Source of the DNA: Lactiplantibacillus plantarum
GTDB taxonomy: Bacteria > Bacillota > Bacilli > Lactobacillales > Lactobacillaceae
DNA length: 64,000 nt
Assembly: GCF_014131735.1 (NCBI RefSeq)
Contig: NZ_CP039121.1
Coordinates: forward strand, 2,356,001-2,420,000
Direction: 5' to 3'
The notes beneath the pieces are model-generated. The model saw nothing but the letters and a program-made list of their open reading frames with translations. It was not told the DNA's origin and searched no databases. The position numbers were made by a program, and so were the translations under genes. Below are positions 48,231 to 55,764 of the stretch, piece after piece. Position 1 is the stretch's first letter; every line of letters begins with the position of its first letter.

Positions 48231-48290
48231 CGCCCATAACTGCATTATTAAAACTGTCAGACGATCTTTGGTGATTTTACCGCTGAACGA

Positions 48291-49433
48291 CTAACAACTA
48301 GCCGACGCAAACAGCCGGTCGGCCACTGACGGTTGAACAGGTGCCGGGTTGAGTAGACTCTCGGCGTCATCGTAGTCATCATCATCGTCATATTGATCAT
48401 CAGTATCATAATCGTCGTCATCAGACTCACTATCAGTATCATCATCGTAATCGTCATCGGATTGGGTTTCGCTGTCATCGGCGTCATCACGATTCGAATC
48501 TTCATCGTCATCATCTTCTGAGTAATCCGAATCGCTGTCAGCATCGCTATTAGTATCGGAATCATCGTCGGTATCGTCATTCGAATCCGTATCTTGATCA
48601 CTCCAATCGTCATCAGCCGAATCCGCGTCGGTGTCGTTCGTGTCATCATTCGAATCAGTCGTTTGCTCATCCCGATCCGAATAATCGTCATTATCGTCGG
48701 CCTGATCGGCATATTCGTCATCTAATTCTTCAGCAGCATCATCCACATCACTATCGTCGGCAAAAAGTGCCAAAATGAACCAATCGGGCACATCGTCTAA
48801 TGCGGCCATGTTCCACTTGTTTTTAGCGGCAGCAATCTTCCGACGTAACGCCGCTGCTCGTTTCGCTTCAGCCGTACTAACTTTCATATTCGTCTTGGCC
48901 TTTTTTGCCGCAGTCAATAACTGTTTTACCTTAGCCTTCAACGGTTTCAAATATGGCTTTTTATCCCAGTTGATGGCTGCGCAACGTTTGAGCACGTCCG
49001 CTGAATAGTTGCCGTTCTTCACCTTTAACTGTGCTTTAACATCATCTGACAATTGCTGATATTCCTGATAATCACTGGTTACGGTGACTTTCAACTGTTT
49101 CAGCTTATTCGTCAAACTTGTTGCCCCGTTCGTAATCTTGACACCCTTATCAACCGTCGTCAGCGCCGTTTTAACTTTTCCGGCCTTCAACTCCGATGTG
49201 GTCGTCAAGTAGGCCTGCGTTTGATCCCGGTACGCCTGTGCCTTTTCATCCTTGGGCTTCTGCGCTAGCGCGTTATCAAAATACGTCAGCGCTTTTTGGT
49301 ATTTATTCTCAGCAACCGCATTTAACCCCTTCTCGATTGACTGCGAATACGCCTTGTTATGGCAGCCAGCTAAACCGACCACCATCAAACATAACAGTAT
49401 CAATAATGATACCCGGTGCTTCCCCGATTTCAT
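48291..49433 (-). CDS. Lipoprotein with TPR-like N-domain and long Asp/Ser-rich acidic tail
   Basis: The 380-residue protein has a lipoprotein signal with lipobox GLAGC (lipidated Cys24). A helical TPR-like region (~28-80, NKYQKALTYFDNALAQKPKD) and a basic, Lys-rich middle domain (~80-210) follow. The tail from ~226 to 358 is almost wholly Asp, Ser, Glu, Asn and Thr, with DSD/DDD runs. The last residues, FASASC, end in cysteine. The ATG follows AAAAGGATAGTGAAGCAGGG. No family was recognised. The tail could bind cations or act as a flexible surface stalk, but that is inference. Confidence 0.75.
   Translation of the reverse strand: MKSGKHRVSLLILLCLMVVGLAGCHNKAYSQSIEKGLNAVAENKYQKALTYFDNALAQKPKDEKAQAYRDQTQAYLTTTSELKAGKVKTALTTVDKGVKITNGATSLTNKLKQLKVTVTSDYQEYQQLSDDVKAQLKVKNGNYSADVLKRCAAINWDKKPYLKPLKAKVKQLLTAAKKAKTNMKVSTAEAKRAAALRRKIAAAKNKWNMAALDDVPDWFILALFADDSDVDDAAEELDDEYADQADDNDDYSDRDEQTTDSNDDTNDTDADSADDDWSDQDTDSNDDTDDDSDTNSDADSDSDYSEDDDDEDSNRDDADDSETQSDDDYDDDTDSESDDDDYDTDDQYDDDDDYDDAESLLNPAPVQPSVADRLFASASC
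48370..48750 (-). repeat. Low-complexity GAT/TCA-rich DNA encoding the acidic tail
   Basis: Imperfect triplet repeats of Asp (GAT/GAC), Ser and Glu codons run for nearly 400 bp. Mixed codons and interruptions mean that it is not a pure microsatellite. Length variation between strains is likely. Confidence 0.8.
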
Positions 49434-49642
49434 CCCTGCTTCACTATCCTTTTTGGTTGGTATTTATGCTTCAATAAGTATACCGTTAGTCCCTCAATCC
49501 TGCTAGCCCATATAAATTAATTTATATTCCGATTGAACATTTAAAAAATAGTGTCCGCTCCAAAACACCAATCAGGACTAATTATGATTAAACCGTGCCG
49601 ATTAGGTGGATTCCTGTTCGTCAGCCGGTGCGCGTCCTATGT

Positions 49643-49810
49643 CGACCTCCGGGGCTGGGTGACAATTGCTGGAACGTAAGCCGACGTCGATTTGAGCTAA
49701 CGCATAACCCGCGTCATCTCAAATACGAGTCTTATTCTAAGCCGGAAGCAACCCACTTCCGACTAAGAATAATTTGGCTACTGAGCATTGTCACCCAGCC
49801 CCTCCGGTCG
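49643..49810. mobile_element. 168-bp three-way-junction inverted-repeat element
   Basis: The outer arms CGACC/GGTCG (49643-49647, 49806-49810) continue into a perfect 16-bp pair, GGGGCTGGGTGACAAT (49651-49666) with ATTGTCACCCAGCCCC (49787-49802). Inside are two more stems: ATTTGAG/CTCAAAT (49690-49696, 49718-49724) and TTATTCT...CGGAAG/CTTCCG...AGAATAA (49732-49772). It encodes no protein. Flanks matching copy 1 (GCGTCCT before, GATGAACGACC after) suggest an insertion into the relic sequence, so it may be a non-autonomous mobile repeat. Confidence 0.55.
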
Positions 49811-49811
49811 G

Positions 49812-50312
49812 GAAACCGCTCGAATGGCTGATGAACGACCACCTAATTTGGTACAATTAGTAGCTGACTATTTTGATGCTGGAAGTTTAAACAAAGCGCT
49901 AGGTGCATTAAGCACTCTGTCAAGAGATTAAATCCTACTACACCGATTCAGGATTAGTGAGCCATCTCAATATTATTTTTAGTCTGACAGTTGATTGACA
50001 AAATTACCGTTTATGAAAAGCAACGACCAATTCATCAAAAGTTGGGTACCTCACCGTCTGCCATTCGAATACTATCCCGACTGGAAGGCATTTTTGACAA
50101 TGCCCAGTGGTGAAAGTTCACTTAGCAAGCGTTCTGTGCTTGGTTAGTGAAAGGCCAGTATTTGAGACGTGGTTTTTCGGCTCAAATCTGTGCCCACCAC
50201 GTTCCGGCAATTGGCAGAAATGCCTGGAGGTCGATGTAGGACGAACCAATCTAAGCATATTTACGCTAACTTGAACTTTTCCCAGCGGGTCTAAGCTGGC
50301 TGCTTTTGAACT
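49812..50312 (+). pseudogene. Relic copy 2 of the ~500-bp degenerate repeat
   Basis: It aligns with 15950-16452. It begins with a short frame MADERPPNLVQLVADYFDAG, which looks like a LysR-type helix-turn-helix start, and is soon stopped. Shared blocks are ACGACCAC..TTGGTACAATT, CATCAAAAGTTG.GTAC, CCATTCGAA.AC.ATCCCGA and GCAGAAATGCCTGGAG. Both copies are too damaged to be coding. Confidence 0.55.
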
Positions 50313-50360
50313 TAAGAATCGGCACGTTTTAATCATGATTGTTTAATAACGATGAGTAAT

Positions 50361-50403
50361 AAAAAAACAATCGCACCAATTCTAGTAGAATCGGTGCGAT
50401 TGT
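50361..50403 (-). terminator. Terminator after the 72-residue MerR-like gene
   Basis: A 17-bp stem with one G-U pair (50367-50383 and 50387-50403), ACAATCGCACCRATTCT, is followed by seven U on the minus strand. It is 15 bp after the stop. Confidence 0.9.
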
Positions 50404-50417
50404 CTTAACTTACTTAT

Positions 50418-50636
50418 TTATTGAGCTGCACACTGTTCACAAAGTGGCATTAAATCTTTCAAATCCTCGACGGATGAGCCATTTTCTAAGAAGCAATTGA
50501 CCATATCTAGCCAATATTCATCATCGGCGCTAAAATGCGCGTTGACATCCTTGCAAGGTAATAACCCGGCATTGGTATAGGCGACGATTTTATCAGCAGC
50601 GACCCCGCTATGGGCTGCTAATTGTTCCAGAGTCAT
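50418..50636 (-). CDS. Small MerR-like helix-turn-helix protein, 72 residues
   Basis: Residues 1-27 (MTLEQLAAHSGVAADKIVAY and TNAGLLP) match the first helix-turn-helix of MerR regulators. The second half (YWLDMVNCFLENGSSVEDLK) corresponds to the helix after the wing. No effector or dimerisation domain follows, so it is a minimal or truncated member. A CEQC pair near the C-terminus, plus two more cysteines, could bind metal or sense thiol stress. The ATG has AAAGGA ~12 bases upstream, and a strong terminator supports expression. Confidence 0.65.
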   Translation of the reverse strand: MTLEQLAAHSGVAADKIVAYTNAGLLPCKDVNAHFSADDEYWLDMVNCFLENGSSVEDLKDLMPLCEQCAAQ

Positions 50637-50966
50637 TTTCTCTCACCATTTGTCCTTTCAAAAAATCAATGTGATTATGTTACGCCCCCAGCTTTTGAAA
50701 TGCAAGCAACAATTTCGTAACGTCACGATTAAAAGTCAATGATAATTTTCTTCATTATTTTCACCGAAAGTATTAAACTAATTCTTAACCCGCCTTTGCC
50801 TCATTCGTCACCTTACTATTGGCGGATATCAAGCGTGCTTTTTCATCATAACACGCACTCAAACTTAACCTACATAGTTATCCTGTTTCATGAACCACAC
50901 TAATTGTCAGATAATCCCATTTAGTGTTGGTTAACGCATACTTATTGAATCGGAGGTCGTACATTT
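50637..50966. other. 330-bp intergenic region upstream of azlC
   Basis: The divergent start regions of the MerR-like gene and azlC lie here. No gene or clear hairpin was seen, and no high-scoring -35/-10 pair could be chosen with confidence. Confidence 0.4.
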
Positions 50967-51668
50967 ATGGATTCTAGTTTAACCTTTCGCGCGGGCATCA
51001 AAGATGTCATTCCCACCGTCTTTGGATACATTGGCGTTGGCCTAGCAATGGGCATTGTCGCCAACACGAGTCACCTATCAGTTTGGGCCGTTCTACTCAT
51101 GTCACTAATCGTCTATGCTGGTTCCGCACAATTTATTATCGTCAGTATGCTCCTAGCAGGTAGTCCGATTTCGGCAATCGTCTTATCCACTTTTTTGATT
51201 AATTCACGCATGATTTTAATGAGCATGTCAGTCGCTCAATATTTCAAAAAAGAGTCGTTATTGCAAAATATCGGACTGGGATCGTTACTAACTGATGAGA
51301 CCTTCGCGCTCAGCATGAACAAGCTCAATCAGACCAATCAACAATTAAAAACGAGTTGGTTACACGCTGCTAACATTGTGGCTTACTTGGTTTGGGCAGC
51401 CGCGACAGTGGTGGGGTGCCTTTTAGGTAACTTGATTACTGACCCTAACCAATTCGGCTTGGATTTCGCCGTTGTTGGTATGTTCATTGGTTTACTTTAC
51501 TTGCAGATCATCACGGATCGCAGTAAATCATTGCCGACCCAGTTGTGGGTCGTACTATTTGTGGCCCTCGCCATGTATTTTCTCATGCGTTGGGTTCCGG
51601 GCAACTTGGCTTTGATCTTTGCGACGCTACTCGGTTGCGGTTTTGGAATGGTGGTGGACCATAAATGA
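50967..51668 (+). CDS. azlC: Branched-chain amino acid exporter large subunit AzlC
   Basis: AzlC with AzlD exports branched-chain amino acids and analogues such as azaleucine. The 233-residue protein has about six to seven membrane segments and the family sequence VFGYIGVGLAMGIVA near the N-terminus and GSAQFIIVSMLLAG in the third segment. The ATG follows ATCGGAGGTCGTACATTT. The stop overlaps the azlD start by four bases (ATGA). Confidence 0.92.
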   Translation: MDSSLTFRAGIKDVIPTVFGYIGVGLAMGIVANTSHLSVWAVLLMSLIVYAGSAQFIIVSMLLAGSPISAIVLSTFLINSRMILMSMSVAQYFKKESLLQNIGLGSLLTDETFALSMNKLNQTNQQLKTSWLHAANIVAYLVWAAATVVGCLLGNLITDPNQFGLDFAVVGMFIGLLYLQIITDRSKSLPTQLWVVLFVALAMYFLMRWVPGNLALIFATLLGCGFGMVVDHK

Positions 51669-51991
51669 GTACTTACATTTTTGTGACCATCTTACTCTGC
51701 GGCCTCGTGACTTGGCTATCACGCATTGTCCCGTTTGCCATCATTAAAAATCTGTCAGTCCCCCAATGGCTAATCAGCTTTTTATCATTTGTGCCAATTG
51801 CCATTATGACCGCTATTTTTGTTGAAAGTCTGCTCACCTACCATGCGGGACACTGGCCAGAATTTAATCTCCCAAATATTTATGCCTCAATTCCTGCCAT
51901 TCTTGCAGGAGTGCTCACCAAAAGTTTACTAGCCGTCGTTATAACAGGCATCGTTGCCATGGCCGTATTGCGCCTAGTTGGCTGGGCTTAG
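51665..51991 (+). CDS. azlD: Branched-chain amino acid exporter small subunit AzlD
   Basis: This 108-residue membrane protein has about four hydrophobic segments. TWLSRIVPFAI and the P-rich IPAILAGVLTKSLL region are typical of AzlD. It is translationally coupled to azlC by an ATGA overlap and followed by a terminator at 52032. Confidence 0.92.
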   Translation: MSTYIFVTILLCGLVTWLSRIVPFAIIKNLSVPQWLISFLSFVPIAIMTAIFVESLLTYHAGHWPEFNLPNIYASIPAILAGVLTKSLLAVVITGIVAMAVLRLVGWA

Positions 51992-52031
51992 AGCGCAAGG
52001 GCACATCTAATTTAATATTCCCACTTAAACG

Positions 52032-52066
52032 TCCCGCAAATTTGTGCATGAGTTTGCGGGATTTTT
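52032..52066 (+). terminator. Terminator after azlCD
   Basis: The stem TCCCGCAAA/TTTGCGGGA (52032-52040, 52053-52061) has a 12-nt loop and is followed by UUUUU. Confidence 0.85.
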
Positions 52067-52318
52067 CTGTGACTTTTTCAGCCATAAGGCCGGCAATCAG
52101 CATCTAAATGTGTCATGTCAATAACGGTCAATTCGAACTAACCAAATAGTCAGTAGAAATCCGCTCCGCCAAGGAACCGGCATCTAACTGATTGGACGTT
52201 TCGCGCAACATGAAATTTTTATCAATGAAAGCGTTCCATCTGCGCGCTCCGCTTTATCTTATGAATTAAAGCAAGTATAATAGTCAAAGTGTACGTCGCG
52301 GATTGTCAAGCATAATTA

Positions 52319-52348
52319 TGACAGACATTGGTAAGAAACCGTTATAAT
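52319..52348 (+). promoter_or_regulatory. Probable promoter of asnB-aspartokinase
   Basis: -35 TGACAG (52319-52324) and perfect -10 TATAAT (52343-52348) have an 18-bp spacer. Confidence 0.55.
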
Positions 52349-52461
52349 TGTTCAGAGTGCTTTACATCCGTGAATGAAACGGGTAAATTAACAACGAACC
52401 ATCTGTACACATATAGTAGATAAGAACTGTCTAAACTTTAAAGATTGAGAGATGAACAGAC

Positions 52462-54363
52462 ATGTGCGGTTTTGCTGGTTGCTTAACTGATCGGACTAAA
52501 GCGGATAACGCAGCTTACGATCAGACCATCCACGAAATGACTAAAATGATTGTCCATCGGGGACCCGATGATGACGGTTATTTTGCTGATGACAACATTA
52601 CCATGGGTTTTCGGCGCTTAAGTATCATTGACTTAGCCGGTGGTCACCAACCACTATCTTATGATAATGAACGTTACTGGATGACATTTAACGGGGAAAT
52701 TTATAACTACGTTGAATTACGTGAACAACTCAAACAAGAAGGCTATGAATTCAAAACAAGCTCCGATTCTGAAGTAATTCTTGCGATGTACGCCAAGTAC
52801 CACGCTGACGCAACGAAGTACTTACGGGGAATGTTTGCTTTCGTCATCTGGGATAAACAAGAAAAAACGTTATTTGCCGCGCGCGATCAGTTCGGGATCA
52901 AGCCGTTCTATTACGCTATCAGTGGCGATGACTTCTATTATGCTTCTGAAAGCAAGGCCATTTACAAGATTTTAAAGGATAAAACCTTCGATAAAAATGC
53001 CTTACAAGATTACATGACGTTCCAATTTGTTCCTGAACCAGAAACACTCACAAAAGAAATCAAAATGCTCGCCCCTGGTTGCTCCTTGACGAAAAAGTTG
53101 GGGTCTGCGCCACGGATCGATCGGTATTATCACCGTGAATTCCATCCGGTCCAACGTTCTGAAGACGAGTATGCCCAAAAAATCAAAGATGCCTTAATTG
53201 ACTCCGTTAAGATTCACATGCGTTCCGATGTACCAGTTGGTTCTTTCCTTTCAGGCGGGATCGACTCATCAATCATCGTCGCGATTGCAAAAAACTTCAA
53301 CCCAAACCTTGAAACGATCTCCGTTGGTTTCGAACGTGAAGGGTATAGTGAACTTGACGTTGCTCAAGAGACCGCTGAAAAGCTTGGTGTTAAGAATTAC
53401 AGCATGACGATTACGCCTGAAGCCTTCATGAAGGCCTTCCCGCACTTTGTGTGGAGCATGGATGATCCGTTGGCTGACCCGGCCGCTGTGCCGCAGTATT
53501 TCTTAGCCAAAGAAGCGGTCAAACACGTTAAGGTTTGTTTGACTGGTGAAGGCGCTGACGAACTCTTCGGTGGCTACACCATCTATCATGAACCAGAATC
53601 ATTGAAACCGTTCCGCTACACGAAACCGATTAATGGTGCCTTGAAGCGTATCGCACTCATGATGCCAGAGGGAATGCGTGGTCGGTCATTCTTACTACGA
53701 GGGACCACCCCATTAGAAAATCGCTATGTTGGGAACGCCTTTATCTTTGGTGAACAAGAAAAACAAGCCTTCTTCAAGAATTACAATCAGAACCATCCGT
53801 TCCAGTCCATCACGCAACCGCTCTATGATGAATCCGTCGACTATGATCCAATCAGTCGGATGCAATTCATCGATATGCACACGTGGTTAAACGGTGACTT
53901 GTTGCATAACGCCGACCGGACAACGATGGCGCACAGTTTGGAACTGCGGACCCCGTTTGTTGACCGTGAAGTGTATAACTTAGCAGCCGAAATTCCAGCT
54001 GATCTTCGAATTAGTCACGGCACAACAAAGTACATTCTTCGTAAAGCGGTCGAAGACATCGTGCCAGCGCACGTCCTTCACCGTAAAAAGCTTGGTTTCC
54101 CAGTACCAATTCGGTTCTGGCTCAAAGATGAAATGTACGACTGGGCTAAGCAGATCATTAACGATTCGCAAACTGACCAATACTTCAATAAGGACTACTT
54201 CTTGAAACTCTTAGATGACCACAAGGCCGGCGTTCGGGATAATTCTCGGAAACTCTGGACGGTCCTCACCTTCATGATGTGGCACCGACTCTATGTCGAA
54301 TCTGACCACTTGATGGATAGCCCCGAAGCTAACGCCGTTGCGGAAAAAGTCGAGGAGTTTTAG
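52462..54363 (+). CDS. asnB1: Asparagine synthetase-type amidotransferase, probable mDAP amidase-transferase AsnB1
   Basis: This 633-residue glutamine-dependent amidotransferase has Cys2 as the Ntn nucleophile (MCGFAGC) and a glutaminase domain to ~210. The synthetase domain has the PP-loop SGGIDSS at 264-270. In L. plantarum an enzyme of this family (AsnB1) is known to amidate meso-diaminopimelate in peptidoglycan rather than free aspartate. The adjoining aspartokinase and murE support that role here, but paralogues exist, so asparagine synthesis is not excluded. The ATG has only a weak GAGAG site. Its stop is 4 bp before the next gene. Confidence 0.88.
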   Translation: MCGFAGCLTDRTKADNAAYDQTIHEMTKMIVHRGPDDDGYFADDNITMGFRRLSIIDLAGGHQPLSYDNERYWMTFNGEIYNYVELREQLKQEGYEFKTSSDSEVILAMYAKYHADATKYLRGMFAFVIWDKQEKTLFAARDQFGIKPFYYAISGDDFYYASESKAIYKILKDKTFDKNALQDYMTFQFVPEPETLTKEIKMLAPGCSLTKKLGSAPRIDRYYHREFHPVQRSEDEYAQKIKDALIDSVKIHMRSDVPVGSFLSGGIDSSIIVAIAKNFNPNLETISVGFEREGYSELDVAQETAEKLGVKNYSMTITPEAFMKAFPHFVWSMDDPLADPAAVPQYFLAKEAVKHVKVCLTGEGADELFGGYTIYHEPESLKPFRYTKPINGALKRIALMMPEGMRGRSFLLRGTTPLENRYVGNAFIFGEQEKQAFFKNYNQNHPFQSITQPLYDESVDYDPISRMQFIDMHTWLNGDLLHNADRTTMAHSLELRTPFVDREVYNLAAEIPADLRISHGTTKYILRKAVEDIVPAHVLHRKKLGFPVPIRFWLKDEMYDWAKQIINDSQTDQYFNKDYFLKLLDDHKAGVRDNSRKLWTVLTFMMWHRLYVESDHLMDSPEANAVAEKVEEF

Positions 54364-54367
54364 ATCA

Positions 54368-55570
54368 ATGGAAATTATTGTTCAAAAGTTCGGCGGCACG
54401 TCAGTCAAGGACGAAGCCGCCCGTATTCAAGCTTTAAAGCACGTTCAATACGCCGTCGATCAGGGCGATAAAGTCATTGTCGTTGTCTCAGCAATTGGCC
54501 GGAAAGGTGCCCCTTACGCCACCGACTCATTACTCGGATTAGTTGGGGCCGAGCACTCCCGCTTAACCAATCGAGAACTCGACATGTTGGTCTCAGTTGG
54601 GGAAACCATCTCGACCGCTGTCTTTACCGAGTTAGCGCGTAAGCAAGGCCTAAACGTCACGGCCATGACTGGTCATGATGCTGGCATCGTGACTAACGAC
54701 GATTTTCAAAATGCGAAGATTCTCCGCGTTGATCCGAAACCAATCACGGACGCCTTTATTGACGCCGACGTGGTAGTCGTAACTGGTTTTCAAGGTGCTA
54801 CTGAGAGCGGCCACATTACTACGATTGGCCGTGGTGGTTCCGATACATCAGCAGCCATCCTCGGCGCCGCTTTAAAAGCAAAACGTGTTGATATTTTTAC
54901 TGATGTCAACGGCATGATGACTGCCGATCCACGACTCGTCACCCACGCCCGCTTCATTAAGGCCATCAGCTACGAAGAACTTGCTAACATGGCCCATGAA
55001 GGTGCTAAGGTCATTCATCCGCGTGCTGTTGAAATTGCAGAACAAGCTCACGTGCCGATGCGGATTCGGTCAACTTATCAGGAACCCGACGAATTAGGGA
55101 CTTTAGTCACTGACCGGACCACGACCCAAATCGAACATTATCGTACCGTGACAGGGATTGCACACCAAACTGATTTGACGCAATTTACTGTTCCTACCGA
55201 TACGTTAAGTTCAAGTGCCATTTTCCAATTGATGGCACAGCACGGTTTGAGTGTTGACTTTATTAACATTACACCACACCAAGTTGTCTTCAACCTGGTT
55301 GATGGTGACGCGGACGTTGCCAAGCAACTACTGACTGACGCGCACGTCCATTGTCAGTCAATTGCGAACTGTGCTAAAGTTTCCGTTGTCGGTGCTGGTA
55401 TCACTGGGACACCCGGCGTCACTGCTCGGATCGTCTCGGCATTAGCTGCACAACATATCGATATTTTACAATCGACCGATAGTTATACGACCATCTGGGT
55501 GCTCGTTAAGGAAGCCGATTTAAAAGCGGCCATGAACGCCTTACATGATGAGTTCTTAGGAATCGAATAA
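54368..55570 (+). CDS. Aspartokinase
   Basis: Aspartokinase phosphorylates aspartate as the first step toward diaminopimelate, lysine, threonine and methionine. The 400-residue monofunctional enzyme has the kinase signature KFGGTSVKD at residues 7-15 and a catalytic domain to ~250. Two C-terminal ACT domains follow (~265-400, including VSVVGAGITGTPGVTAR), which usually mediate feedback control. The ATG at 54368 follows GAGGAGTTTTAGATCA, a site located at the end of asnB, so the two genes are coupled. Context favours supply of meso-DAP for the cell wall. Confidence 0.93.
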   Translation: MEIIVQKFGGTSVKDEAARIQALKHVQYAVDQGDKVIVVVSAIGRKGAPYATDSLLGLVGAEHSRLTNRELDMLVSVGETISTAVFTELARKQGLNVTAMTGHDAGIVTNDDFQNAKILRVDPKPITDAFIDADVVVVTGFQGATESGHITTIGRGGSDTSAAILGAALKAKRVDIFTDVNGMMTADPRLVTHARFIKAISYEELANMAHEGAKVIHPRAVEIAEQAHVPMRIRSTYQEPDELGTLVTDRTTTQIEHYRTVTGIAHQTDLTQFTVPTDTLSSSAIFQLMAQHGLSVDFINITPHQVVFNLVDGDADVAKQLLTDAHVHCQSIANCAKVSVVGAGITGTPGVTARIVSALAAQHIDILQSTDSYTTIWVLVKEADLKAAMNALHDEFLGIE

Positions 55571-55580
55571 CCATCCCTGC

Positions 55581-55608
55581 AAGTCCGGCTTAATTGCCGG
55601 GCTTTTTT
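55581..55608 (+). terminator. Terminator between the aspartokinase gene and murE
   Basis: The stem AAGTCCGGC/GCCGGGCTT has a six-base loop and is followed by six U. It is 10 bp after the aspartokinase stop. Confidence 0.85.
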
Positions 55609-55699
55609 GTTGACCTAGATTGGCCTGGAGATGGCACGTTCAACCAGCAGTACACCATGTACCGAGCGATTACAAGCTTAATTTCAATTCTCATTTGGG

Positions 55700-55728
55700 G
55701 TGACAATTATCCGGTTTGCATGTATTCT
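55700..55728 (+). promoter_or_regulatory. Promoter of murE
   Basis: -35 GTGACA (55700-55705) and -10 TATTCT (55723-55728) have a 17-bp spacer, 36 bp before the start codon. Confidence 0.6.
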
Positions 55729-55764
55729 AGAAACAGTAACTTTATTGAAAAGGACGCTAATATT

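Larger units (their letters stand above)
49434..50360. other. 930-bp stretch without an intact gene, holding two unusual elements
   Basis: Nothing was recognised from 49434 to 49640. A 168-bp multi-stem inverted-repeat element follows (49643-49810), then relic copy 2 of the degenerate repeat (49812-50312). No intact reading frame with a ribosome binding site is present. Confidence 0.6.
51992..52461. other. 470-bp region upstream of asnB: terminator and promoters
   Basis: Apart from the azlD terminator, this region holds two AT-rich -10 candidates: TATAAT at ~52276 with a weak -35, and the better one at 52343. It is likely that asnB has a long leader (~110 nt). No T-box or riboswitch motif was seen. 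Confidence 0.5.

Noticed and set aside
48257..48721. 154-codon Thr/Ile/Met-rich frame overlapping the acidic lipoprotein gene
   Set aside because: It is the shifted reading of the GAT/GAC-rich repeat DNA, with no ribosome binding site and an implausible composition.
48370..48750. CRISPR-like or tandem-repeat array
   Set aside because: The repeats are irregular coding triplets without spacers.
55594..55764. 57-codon N-terminal extension of MurE
   Set aside because: It would start inside the aspartokinase terminator and cover the murE promoter. Mur ligases begin near the chosen ATG.
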